DNA of 64,000 nucleotides, taken from Taibaiella koreensis. Lineage in GTDB: Bacteria > Bacteroidota > Bacteroidia > Chitinophagales > Chitinophagaceae. Positions within the stretch are counted from its first letter, which is position 1; each line of letters opens with the position of its first letter. Under the pieces are notes generated by a model. The model had not been told where the DNA came from. It ran no database searches and saw only the letters and a list, made by a program, of their open reading frames with translations. The position numbers were made by a program, and so were the translations under genes. Location: NCBI RefSeq assembly GCF_003545715.1, contig NZ_QVNU01000003.1:248001-312000 (forward strand). The letters are read 5' to 3'. Positions 56,759 through 64,000 of the stretch are shown in pieces.

Positions 56759-58030
56759 ATGAAGCATCACTACGACCAGTCTGTAGGCAGGTATAAAGAA
56801 ATACAAGACTGGATCGCCCTGTTCTGTTGCCTGGCAATGATCGCAGGGCTGTTTTTTTCACGAGCCCTGCTGTCGTCGGCCATACTGGTCTTGTGGGTTT
56901 CGGCATTGCATCCCGCGGTGATCCGGGACAACTGGCGGGCATTGAAGCGCGACCGGTTTTCACTGCTTTGTTTCGGATTTTTCGGCACCTACCTGCTGTC
57001 CGGACTCTGGAGCGACGATACCAGCTTCTGGCTGGCCAGCATAATCAATAAGCTTCCCTTTGTCCTGCTCCCTTTTGCCTTTTCTTCTGTGGCGCTGTGG
57101 CAGCCCCGTTTCCTGCGTTGGCTTGTTGCCGGCCTGGTGCTGATGCAGCTGGCCGTTGTCGGCAACAGCTTGCTACAGTTGGCTCTGGATCCCGATTATT
57201 ATATCCGGGGATACCATTTTTCCCGCCCATTACCCACCACCCGCTATAATGATCATATCCGTTTTAGCCTCACCCTGGTATTTTCCCTGCTCTTACTGGC
57301 CTGGCTAATGGGTAAAGAGCACGAACGTCCCTTGGGAAAAACCTGGCGGATTGTCATTTTTGGGGTAATGGCCATTTTTATCGTCTATATTCATATACTG
57401 GCGGCTAAAACGGGGCTCATTTGTCTTTACCTGGCTTTTGTGGGATATGCATTGCTTAAGGTCTTCGGGAGAAGTAAGATCAAGGCTTTTCTATTGATCC
57501 TGGGGATACTGGCCTTACCACTGACGGCCTATTTCCTGGTACCAACCTTTAAAACCAAGGTTGATTACGTGTTTTATGAGATTGATAAGTCACGGAAGGA
57601 AAAGAAATACGATTATACCCTGAGCGATGCCGGGCGCATGATCACCTATGAGCTGGGTAGAAAGGCCATTGCCAGGCACCCGATTATGGGCGTAGGCGCC
57701 GGCGATATCATGGATGAAATGAAACACGGGTACCGGGAGTACTACCCGGAGGTATCGCCCGACCAGCAATATGGACCAATAAACCAATATATGTTCACGG
57801 CGTTATGTGTAGGGTTGCCACTCAGCCTTTTCCTGGTGGGTATGAGCCTGGCGCCCTTTGGCTACAAGGGAAATGGAAGAATGTATCTTGGACTCACCTG
57901 CCTTATTCTTATCGTGAGCATAATGGTAGAGGCTATGCTGGAAGTACAGTTTGGTGTTTTTACCTACCTGTTCTTCCTGCTGCTATGGATCAATATAATA
58001 AAAAATAAATCGTTTGCGCCAAGTAGATAA
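56759..58030 (+). CDS. O-antigen ligase-like (Wzy_C) membrane protein, first copy
   Basis: 423 residues from the ATG at 56759 (a TTG 15 bp upstream is also open). About 10-11 membrane helices, with a large periplasmic loop at about 285-345 containing GRMITYELGRKAIARHPIMGVGAGDIMDE. That GxGxGD-type loop is the hallmark of WaaL/Wzy enzymes, which join or ligate undecaprenyl-linked glycans. A close relative follows 4 bp later. The acceptor, polysaccharide or protein glycan, is unknown. Confidence 0.82.
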   Translation: MKHHYDQSVGRYKEIQDWIALFCCLAMIAGLFFSRALLSSAILVLWVSALHPAVIRDNWRALKRDRFSLLCFGFFGTYLLSGLWSDDTSFWLASIINKLPFVLLPFAFSSVALWQPRFLRWLVAGLVLMQLAVVGNSLLQLALDPDYYIRGYHFSRPLPTTRYNDHIRFSLTLVFSLLLLAWLMGKEHERPLGKTWRIVIFGVMAIFIVYIHILAAKTGLICLYLAFVGYALLKVFGRSKIKAFLLILGILALPLTAYFLVPTFKTKVDYVFYEIDKSRKEKKYDYTLSDAGRMITYELGRKAIARHPIMGVGAGDIMDEMKHGYREYYPEVSPDQQYGPINQYMFTALCVGLPLSLFLVGMSLAPFGYKGNGRMYLGLTCLILIVSIMVEAMLEVQFGVFTYLFFLLLWINIIKNKSFAPSR

Positions 58031-58034
58031 TGTT

Positions 58035-59303
58035 ATGTCTGATTCCCCCAAAGGAATAACTGCTTACTGGACACCACAATTGCAGGAATGGATCCTATCG
58101 GTGAGCTGCATCGCTATGATCACGGGTATGCTTTTTTCAAGGGCATTGTTGTCTTTTTCAATGTTTATCCTTTTTTTGAACACCTTCCAACCCGACAAGC
58201 TGAAGCAGACATGGGTCATGCTGAAGCAAAGCCGGTTTGCTACTTGTTGTATCCTGTTTTTTCTTACTTATATCGTCTCCGGACTTTGGAGTGCCGATAC
58301 AGTCAATTGGGCGATGCTAATCAAGATCAAGCTACCCTTTATCTTTCTGCCGTTTGCATTGCTGAACACGCCGTTCGGCGACGAGCGTTTCCGGCGCATC
58401 ACAACGGGAGGCATCCTTATGGTATTGCTGATGGGAATGCTATACAGCCTGGCGCCGCTGATCGTCGATTCGCACTACCTTGACGATAACCTGCACCTAC
58501 CCTCGCCTATGGAGGGCGATTACATCCGCTTTACCATGGCGCTGGTGTTCGGCATCCAGTTTGTGTTCTGGTTTTTCCTGATTAAGAAAAAAAGTCCTAC
58601 ATCGCGGCTTATATCGGTGCTGCTGGTGCTTTGGGCGTTACTGGCCACGGCTTATATTCACATACAGGCAGCAAAGTCGGGACTACTGTGCTTCTACCTG
58701 CTATTAGTGGTCTTTGCGTTATCTCTGTTTAAAGGGAAAAAGATATGGATCGCTGTAGCCGGCCTGCTACTGATCGCTGCTATAGGAGCGACCGTTGTAT
58801 TGGTTGTCCCTTCTTTAAAAAAGCAGGTGGATATGGTGACGCGCGAGCAGGAGATATGGGAAAGCAAGGATGCCGCAAAGTTTGGCGCTACCTCAACTTT
58901 TGTTCCCCGCCTGCTATCGTATAAAATTGCTGCTTCTCTTATCGCTCAATATCCTGTTTTGGGTGTTGGGGCCGGCGATGTAAAGCTGGAAATGGACAAA
59001 GTATACCATCGCGATTACCCGCGTATCCCGGTTGAGGCGAGGCTTCTGCCCCACAACCAGTTTATCTGTACGGCACTTGCGGTAGGCATTCCTTTATCAT
59101 TGGTCCTGGTTGCTATGCTGGTAGCGCCTATGTTTGACCGCAGGCGGAATATTTTTACGGTATCCACTTTCCTGGTATCGCTGCTGGGCATGATGATCGA
59201 ACCGGCACTGGAAACGCAATACGCCGTTTTTGTCTATTTATTCTTCACCTTGTTTTGGCTCGAATTGCCCTTTGACAAAGAAAAAGGGCGGGTAGCTATC
59301 TGA
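58035..59303 (+). CDS. O-antigen ligase-like (Wzy_C) membrane protein, second copy
   Basis: 422 residues from the ATG at 58035, 4 bp after the previous stop. It has the same helix layout and the same loop motif (PRLLSYKIAASLIAQYPVLGVGAGDVKLE). Shared blocks include GLFFSRALLS/GMLFSRALLS and LSGLWSDDT/VSGLWSADT, so the two arose by tandem duplication and have since diverged widely. Their stop-start spacing suggests co-translation. Its 3' end overlaps the convergent coiled-coil gene by 8 bp. Confidence 0.82.
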   Translation: MSDSPKGITAYWTPQLQEWILSVSCIAMITGMLFSRALLSFSMFILFLNTFQPDKLKQTWVMLKQSRFATCCILFFLTYIVSGLWSADTVNWAMLIKIKLPFIFLPFALLNTPFGDERFRRITTGGILMVLLMGMLYSLAPLIVDSHYLDDNLHLPSPMEGDYIRFTMALVFGIQFVFWFFLIKKKSPTSRLISVLLVLWALLATAYIHIQAAKSGLLCFYLLLVVFALSLFKGKKIWIAVAGLLLIAAIGATVVLVVPSLKKQVDMVTREQEIWESKDAAKFGATSTFVPRLLSYKIAASLIAQYPVLGVGAGDVKLEMDKVYHRDYPRIPVEARLLPHNQFICTALAVGIPLSLVLVAMLVAPMFDRRRNIFTVSTFLVSLLGMMIEPALETQYAVFVYLFFTLFWLELPFDKEKGRVAI

Positions 59304-60216
59304 GGCTTACCGATCCTTTGCCGATGAGGTATCCCTGATGGTAAATCTCAACGTTGTAGGCGCCTTTAGCATATTCGCTGCTTTGCTGCCAATCTACATT
59401 AATATCTTTCACCGGCTGCTCGGTTTGCAGCATTACCGCTTTAGATACGGAATAGTACCGGGACTGGCCGTCGGCTGTTTTAAAGCTACCTGATCCCAAC
59501 GCAGCATTGCTCAGCAGCTCACCGTTGGGATTGGTAATACAGATGTTCAATTCTTTATTGCCGCTTTCGGCGATCCTGTTCTCATCTATATCGAAAGTAA
59601 TGCGCAGCAGATCGACGCGTCTGGCTTTTTCTGTTTCTTTTTCCTTGCGTCCGCCCCTGGTGAGTTTAATCCCGGTCATGCGGATATTGGAAGCATGAAG
59701 CACTTTGGCCAGGCTAACCTTTTGCTGCAGATCAGTATTGGATACAACTACCGAATCTCTCTGCACGGTAAGGGTCGAATTTTCCTGCTTTAGCCTGGCA
59801 ATCTGTTGCTCATAGTCGCCAATCCGGGTGTTGAGCTTGTGAATAAGCGCGCGGGCTTCGGCAACTTCCTGTTGCGTGGCTTTGTTTTTGGACAGAATTT
59901 CCTGGATACGCGCTTTGGTACGCCCCAGCTCAGAATCCTTTTCCTTTAACTGCTTATCCAGCTGGGCGTTCTTGCCGGTAAGGTCGTCAAGACGCGAGAG
60001 GGAAGCATTGTATTCACTCTGCAGCGCTGCCAGCGAGGTGTCGGCCTGCTGAAGTTGCTGTGTAGACTCCAGCAGCTTTTGCTGGCTCTTATTTCTCTGA
60101 AGAAAAAGATACACATTAGTGCCCAGTAATAAAGCGATGATAACTGCGTATATCCAGGTATTATTACGTTTTGGGCGGGAAGGCTGCGGTTGGGGTGTAC
60201 TCGACACTTCTTCCAT
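59296..60216 (-). CDS. Membrane-anchored coiled-coil protein, unknown function
   Basis: 306 residues. A short cytoplasmic Pro-rich start, one membrane helix (about 20-42), then a long coiled coil (about 45-165) rich in Gln, Leu and Lys. A C-terminal beta-rich domain follows from about residue 180, with RRVDLLRITFDIDENRIAESGNKELNICITNPNGE (residues about 203-237). The pattern recurs in Bacteroidetes genomes and is often mislabelled as an SMC-like protein. I know no established function. Confidence 0.8.
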   Translation of the reverse strand: MEEVSSTPQPQPSRPKRNNTWIYAVIIALLLGTNVYLFLQRNKSQQKLLESTQQLQQADTSLAALQSEYNASLSRLDDLTGKNAQLDKQLKEKDSELGRTKARIQEILSKNKATQQEVAEARALIHKLNTRIGDYEQQIARLKQENSTLTVQRDSVVVSNTDLQQKVSLAKVLHASNIRMTGIKLTRGGRKEKETEKARRVDLLRITFDIDENRIAESGNKELNICITNPNGELLSNAALGSGSFKTADGQSRYYSVSKAVMLQTEQPVKDINVDWQQSSEYAKGAYNVEIYHQGYLIGKGSVSLR

Positions 60217-60308
60217 TAGGCTAAACGGTTTTATGATTTCTGCACTTTCTTGCCCGTGCTAATAAATTTATAGATCAGACTCTTTAAATTCGTAACAAAT
60301 ATAGGCTT

Positions 60309-61049
60309 ATGATCACGCATAAGAAAGCTGAAAGAGTTTATTTTCACAAAACATTAATTATTGATATTGAAACAGTACCGCTTTCATATGACTGGAATTT
60401 AGTGCCCGACACGCTGAAGGATCATTGGTGTCACAAAATGCAGTTCCTGTCATTAAAGGAGGAGGAAAATGATCCAGCCGTCGCCTTTGCTTCCCGCGCA
60501 GGCATCTATGCCGAATTTGGGAAGATCGTCTGTGTCGGCATGGGATACATCATGCAGCAGAGCGACCGTAGGGTAGTACGCCTGAAGTCGATACGGAACG
60601 ATGATGAAAATGCGCTATTGCTCGAGCTGAAGCAAACCATAGAACATTTTCATCAGCAAAATAAGGACATCATCTTCTGCGGGCATAACATTAAGGAGTT
60701 TGATATTCCTTACATTTGCCGCCGCATGCTGGTCAATGGTATCGCGCTTCCTGAATGCCTCGACCTGGGCGGCCTGAAGCCATGGCAGGTAGGGCACCAG
60801 GATACGCTTGAGCTATGGCGCTTCGGGGATCACAAGCACTATACCGGCCTGGACCTTATGGCTTGGTTGCTGGGCGTGCCTCTTGCTGCTCCCGAGATGA
60901 ATAAGACGGCCATCGCCCGCATGTATTGGGAGCAGAACGATCCCGAGGGTGTAGCCGATCATTGCCTGAAGCAGGTGTATATGGCTAGCCTGGTATACCT
61001 GAAGCTTAAGGGTTGGCAGGAGGAGTGGCCGGAGCCATTGTATGTGTAA
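60309..61049 (+). CDS. PolB-type 3'-5' exonuclease-like protein (DNA_pol_B_exo2), exo III residue altered
   Basis: 246 residues of the RNase H-like DEDD exonuclease fold. Exo I is IDIETVP (Asp19, Glu21) and exo II is CGHNIKEFDIPY (Asp132). In exo III, where homologues have YC..DV, this protein reads HCLKQVYMAS, so the fourth metal ligand is Gln222. If the reading is right, nuclease activity would be weakened or lost. The gene is followed directly by holA, a replication gene, with 12 bp between stop and start. Confidence 0.85.
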   Translation: MITHKKAERVYFHKTLIIDIETVPLSYDWNLVPDTLKDHWCHKMQFLSLKEEENDPAVAFASRAGIYAEFGKIVCVGMGYIMQQSDRRVVRLKSIRNDDENALLLELKQTIEHFHQQNKDIIFCGHNIKEFDIPYICRRMLVNGIALPECLDLGGLKPWQVGHQDTLELWRFGDHKHYTGLDLMAWLLGVPLAAPEMNKTAIARMYWEQNDPEGVADHCLKQVYMASLVYLKLKGWQEEWPEPLYV

Positions 61050-61061
61050 TTGTTACAGAAC

Positions 61062-62060
61062 ATGAAAGAGTATAACCAAATCCTGCAGCAGCTGCAGCAG
61101 GGACAATATGCGCCGGTTTACCTGCTTGATGGTGAAGAGCCTTACTATATCGACAAGCTCCTGCATCATTTTGAAGAGCAGGTGTTACAGCCGGAAGAGC
61201 GGGATTTTAACCTCATCATCTTGTACGGCAAAGAGTCGGAATGGAAGGATGTGGTCAATGCTGCGCGACGCTTTCCCATGTTTGCCGAAAGAATGGTGGT
61301 GATCCTTAAAGAAGCTTCCCAGATGCGGGATATCAACGAGCTGGCCGGTTATATCGAGAATCCTTCGCCAACGACAATACTGGTGCTGGAACACCGGTTT
61401 AAAAAGGTGGACGGCCGCAGCAAACTGGTAAAGCTCATACCCCGGAAGGGCGTTTACTTCAGCTCGGAAAAGCTGAAAGAAGAAGAGGTGCCGGGCTGGG
61501 TGATGGACTTTGGCCAGGGCCAGGGGCTCGGGATCGGGCCGCTGGAGGCCGAAATGCTGGCGGTGTACCTGGGCAACGACCTGCAGAAGATTGCCAATGA
61601 GCTGGAAAAAATAAGAATTAATGAAACAGGACTACACCAGCTCACGGCAGAACATATAGAGAAGTATGTAGGCGTTAGCCGCGAGTACAATGTTTTTGAC
61701 CTGCCCGATGTGTTGTTCCGTGGCGACAACAACAAGCTGGCCCGTATGCTCAGCTATTTTACCGCCAATCCCAAGTCGGCGCCTATGGCACTGGTCATCG
61801 GTACCTTTTACGGATACCTGAGCAAGGTATATCTGTGCTACTATGGCAAGGCAGATTTTCAAAATGACCGTAAAATGGGCATCTGGAGCCACCACCGTAA
61901 GGCATCGCAACGGTTCTCGCTGGTGCATGTGCATCGTGGGATAGGCTTGCTGGAAGAATTCAGCCGTAAAATGGTCGGTATCGGCAATAGCAGCGGTGAC
62001 AGCGCGTTGCTGCGCGAGATGACCGCCAAGTTCAATGCCTTGCTGTACCAGGGCGCTTAA
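61062..62060 (+). CDS. holA: DNA polymerase III delta subunit
   Basis: 332 residues from the ATG at 61062; a TTG four codons upstream is less likely. The AAA+-like opening is YAPVYLLDGEEPYYIDKLLHHFE (about 15-37), then RRFPMFAERMVVILKEAS. The middle has LLAVYLGNDLQKIANELEKI-type helices and the end a collar domain. HolA opens the sliding clamp in the clamp loader. Its stop codon overlaps the stop of the small convergent gene by two bases. Confidence 0.94.
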   Translation: MKEYNQILQQLQQGQYAPVYLLDGEEPYYIDKLLHHFEEQVLQPEERDFNLIILYGKESEWKDVVNAARRFPMFAERMVVILKEASQMRDINELAGYIENPSPTTILVLEHRFKKVDGRSKLVKLIPRKGVYFSSEKLKEEEVPGWVMDFGQGQGLGIGPLEAEMLAVYLGNDLQKIANELEKIRINETGLHQLTAEHIEKYVGVSREYNVFDLPDVLFRGDNNKLARMLSYFTANPKSAPMALVIGTFYGYLSKVYLCYYGKADFQNDRKMGIWSHHRKASQRFSLVHVHRGIGLLEEFSRKMVGIGNSSGDSALLREMTAKFNALLYQGA

Positions 62061-62215
62061 CCCCTTATAAGCCGGTAGATCATGACGATAATGGCAATAA
62101 GGAACAGGAATATCGAGATCCGGTTCATACCATGCATGAACTTGATATTGATGTTCACAGGATCGTTAGGATCCCTCTTCCGAAGATAAAAATAAGTGAG
62201 CAGCTGTTTCCACAT
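62057..62215 (-). CDS. Small membrane protein of the DUF6728 type
   Basis: 52 residues, found by reading the minus strand. It starts MWKQLLTYFYLRKRDPNDP, then NINIKFMHGMNRISIF and a single membrane helix (about 34-50), ending RLIRG. The KxDPNxP and MHGxNRISI blocks match a small family I know from Bacteroidetes as DUF6728, of unknown function. Its stop codon shares two bases with the holA stop. Many gene callers would miss it because of its size. Confidence 0.75.
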   Translation of the reverse strand: MWKQLLTYFYLRKRDPNDPVNINIKFMHGMNRISIFLFLIAIIVMIYRLIRG

Positions 62216-62253
62216 TGGGTCGGGAAAATTTGTAGAATAAAATTACCGAAACA

Positions 62254-62286
62254 TTTGGAAAATAAGATCAAAATCAAGTACATTTG
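62254..62286 (+). promoter_or_regulatory. Promoter of tRNA-Ala
   Basis: TTTG (62254-62257), 21-nt spacer, TACATTTG (62279-62286). It is a full consensus match, with the start site near 62293, about 48 nt before the mature tRNA. Confidence 0.75.
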
Positions 62287-62339
62287 CACTCCTTTCTGAA
62301 AGGTGTGCCTGCCAGAAAGAAGTTCTTTTAAACACATAA

Positions 62340-62414
<75 letters not shown>

Positions 62415-62424
62415 CTTGAAAATC

Positions 62425-62460
62425 AGGCACTTACGACTAATGTAAGTGCCTATTTTTTTT
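62425..62460 (+). terminator. Intrinsic terminator of tRNA-Ala
   Basis: Stem AGGCACTTAC (62425-62434) and GTAAGTGCCT (62442-62451), 7-nt loop, then A and eight T. Confidence 0.92.
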
Positions 62461-63274
62461 CAATATTCTCCCAGTACCCTCCAAAAGTAACTACAGATTG
62501 TTTAAAATAGATTATACTCAGGTTTACACGATGTACTATTTTAAATTTATAAATGAATCTTTTGCCCCTGCCAGTCAGTAAGAGTAGCTATGGATAATAA
62601 TCACATTTAGGGTTTGAATTCGGTTCTGATGATATGGGGGGCGTACTTTGGGATTTCTTTTCCAGTAGCTTTTGATCCCCCGTTTCAGCTTATGGGCTGA
62701 ACAGGGCTACAATCGAACCCTTAGTGCCTTTATTGACCTTTATCGATAGTCTTAATCTCGAAAAATCAGAGGGTGATTGACCTAAAAGATGAAAATTATA
62801 GACGGACAATAATTCCGTCAAGGGGTACTTGTATCCATTATAAAAAAGCAACTCCTTATCCTTACAGATAACAAACGTCGGACGTTCGCAAATGCGAGAA
62901 AAAGAGTTTGTAAGTGGTATCAGGATTGAGCAAAAAAAGAAGAACTGACTTTGCAGGTTGCATTATCAATAACCAGCATCGTGTTCGTATTGCAAAAATC
63001 ATGCGGTATCGGGCAATAATTTTACTGTTCACCCAAACACTATTTCATGAAAAAAAAGTCAATGTAAAGCGACTATTTCTGAGCAAGAGTTTATGATGGA
63101 GTTGAACAGACGATAAAAATCTAACTTGCTCAGCAGCCTGGACGTCGATCCTTTTACTTCGCCGCACCCTGCCTGCTTACCCCATTCTCTCACGCTCTGT
63201 AATTCGGCAAGTCCGACTGCCCTCGCGGTGGTCATAATTGTATAGTCTGCCGCTAGGCGGGACATCAAAGGACC
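62461..63274. other. Gene-poor, AT-rich stretch
   Basis: About 810 bp with no convincing gene. Palindromes occur at about 62874-62886 (AACGTCGGACGTT) and right after it (TCGCA-AA-TGCGA). The segment about 63121-63260 is visibly richer in GC than its flanks and carries a 69-codon minus-strand frame of doubtful value. No transposase or inverted-repeat ends are recognisable. It may be a decayed mobile or repeated element. Confidence 0.4.
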
Positions 63275-63302
63275 ACAAAAAAAGCCACCTTTTATCGGTG
63301 GC
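63275..63302 (-). terminator. Intrinsic terminator after the Cys-rich ORF
   Basis: On the minus strand: AAGCCACC, a 7-nt loop, GGTGGCTT, then a run of T. The stop codon of the Cys-rich ORF lies within the hairpin, which argues that a minus-strand transcript covers that ORF. Confidence 0.8.
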
Positions 63303-63477
63303 TTGCCGGGTCTTTAGTTTGTAGATTACATTGCACGCATTGAGTAACCTGACACTGAGTTGCGCGACAGGAAGCAGCTCGAGTCGGAGCACAAGGCCCA
63401 CTTAAGGTTTCCGGAGGGTCTCCACCTTTTACAATGTCTTGCTGCGTAATGAGGTGGCGGTATTCATGTTGAAGCAA
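63292..63477 (-). CDS. Small Cys/Thr-rich ORF with GG motif, possible RiPP (lanthipeptide-like) precursor
   Basis: 61 residues if the TTG at 63477 is the start; no ATG is available in this frame. After a charged N-terminal part comes DIVKGG, then a 40-residue segment with five Cys and many Thr/Ser/Gln (SCRATQCQVTQCVQC). A leader ending in GG and a Cys/Thr/Ser-rich core is the layout of class I lanthipeptide precursors of Bacteroidetes. An intrinsic terminator follows at once. Weak points are the non-ATG start and the absence of any modification or export gene in the window. A different frame upstream (about 63480-63620) is also open, so a frameshifted pseudogene is possible. Confidence 0.35.
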   Translation of the reverse strand: MLQHEYRHLITQQDIVKGGDPPETLSGPCAPTRAASCRATQCQVTQCVQCNLQTKDPASHR

Positions 63478-63723
63478 ATGAGCAACTTGTAATCTCTTCT
63501 AAATCATTGAATCGCTCCTCATGGTTTTCATTGATTTTGCCCAAAACAGTCTTGAAGGAGCAACTTTTTCTCAGTTTATTCCAACCATACTCAATGAAAC
63601 AGCGTCTCCGTTCCGGATAATTCCTGCTTATCTAAACCTGGCCTGTATTTTCACGACTTCCGGAACAGCTGCGTTGAGGTAAATAGGCATTAAGGAACCA
63701 TACCTCATCCCAAAACATTACAA
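63478..63723. other. Intergenic region before the partial protease gene
   Basis: About 245 bp. A minus-strand frame (about 63482-63635) reads without stop but has no start codon and no recognised homology. I see no consensus promoter for the gene at 63724. Confidence 0.3.
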
Positions 63724-64000
63724 ATGAACAAGCTATTTTATCTTCTTTTCCTGGTCCTATTTTCCGCGACGATGTTTGCACAGAGCCAACTTACGCTAAA
63801 CGGGGGCGACATCGAGCAAAAGCACTATCTGCAGAAGATCCCTTATAGGAAGATAAAGGAGAAATTGATCGTTGATATTTCCATAAACGGAAAAACGTAT
63901 CATTTCCTTTTTGACACGGGCGCACCATTTTCTATTTCCAATAAGCTGTACAAAGAATTGAATCCTCAAACTATCAGTATGGGAAAGTTTCACGACTCAT
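63724..64000 (+). CDS. Retropepsin-like aspartyl protease family protein, cut by window end
   Basis: At least 92 residues, open at the right edge. A signal peptide covers about residues 1-20 (ending MFAQ). It is followed by IPYRKIKEKLIVDISINGK and the active-site motif FLFDTGAPFSIS, whose DTGA triplet is the mark of pepsin/retropepsin-like proteases. Bacteroidetes encode many secreted proteins with this single-domain form. The C-terminal part is not visible, so domain content and activity remain open. Confidence 0.8.
   Translation, partial: MNKLFYLLFLVLFSATMFAQSQLTLNGGDIEQKHYLQKIPYRKIKEKLIVDISINGKTYHFLFDTGAPFSISNKLYKELNPQTISMGKFHDS

Noticed and set aside
63059-63401. Two overlapping minus-strand ORFs of 69 and 74 codons
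   Set aside because: They have no recognisable domain, and one runs through the terminator hairpin of the Cys-rich ORF. They are more likely chance frames in the GC-rich patch.

Overview
The window comes from the chromosome of a Bacteroidota bacterium, most likely of the order Chitinophagales. The evidence is a SusC/SusD outer-membrane pair, several secreted proteins with type IX secretion (T9SS) C-terminal sorting domains, a PorZ-like propeller protein, promoters of the TTTG-N19..21-TAnnTTTG kind, and the Bacteroidetes-style arginine pathway that carbamoylates an N-acylated ornithine. Base composition is even at roughly 50 percent GC until about 62.4 kb. After that it becomes more AT-rich and nearly gene-free. 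Both window ends cut through continuing sequence, and the last gene is truncated.

Region by region. 0-6 kb (minus strand): a cell-envelope block of uppS, bamA and two Skp/OmpH-like chaperones, followed by a heme/cobalamin-type binding lipoprotein. 6-10 kb (plus): a HerA-like ATPase, a RhlE-type RNA helicase and a GNAT acetyltransferase. 10-17.5 kb (minus): a PorZ-like protein, a pseudouridine synthase with a very long 12-residue repeat extension, rlmN and rny. 17.8-21.3 kb (plus): a T9SS esterase and an ArnT-like glycosyltransferase. glnS follows on the minus strand.

23.3-31.9 kb (plus) holds an arginine biosynthesis operon: acetyltransferase, argG, argC, argD, argF', argB, an argE-like deacylase and argH. 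A short ORF with an embedded intrinsic terminator precedes it, which looks like an attenuator. argH is separated from the rest by three consecutive heptanucleotide arrays that run up to its start codon. 32-43 kb carries DUF3050 plus a Crp-type regulator, pepT, a nitronate monooxygenase-like flavoprotein, a sugar nucleotidyltransferase, a BlaR/BlaI-type sensor-repressor pair whose promoter contains a dyad operator, a 2-oxo acid dehydrogenase E2, and a PadR-PspC pair. 43.6-50.4 kb has a secreted trypsin-fold protease beside SusC/SusD, suggesting use of peptides.

50.5-62 kb contains yqeY, cvpA, a class I glutamine amidotransferase, a second T9SS esterase, nadE, an Ig-like lipoprotein, two tandem O-antigen-ligase-like proteins, a coiled-coil membrane protein, a PolB-type exonuclease homologue lacking one catalytic Asp, and holA. 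A 52-residue membrane protein is interlocked tail-to-tail with holA. tRNA-Ala(GGC) follows. The last 1.6 kb is mostly non-coding, apart from a Cys/Thr-rich small ORF with its own terminator (possibly a RiPP precursor) and the start of a retropepsin-like protease.

The observations most worth following are the heptamer arrays inside the arginine operon, the arginine leader attenuator, the Val in the acyl-specificity position of ArgF', the 36-bp coding repeat in the pseudouridine synthase, the Cys-rich ORF near 63.4 kb, and the BlaI-type operator lying between its own promoter boxes. I saw no CRISPR array, intact insertion sequence, prophage or defence system.
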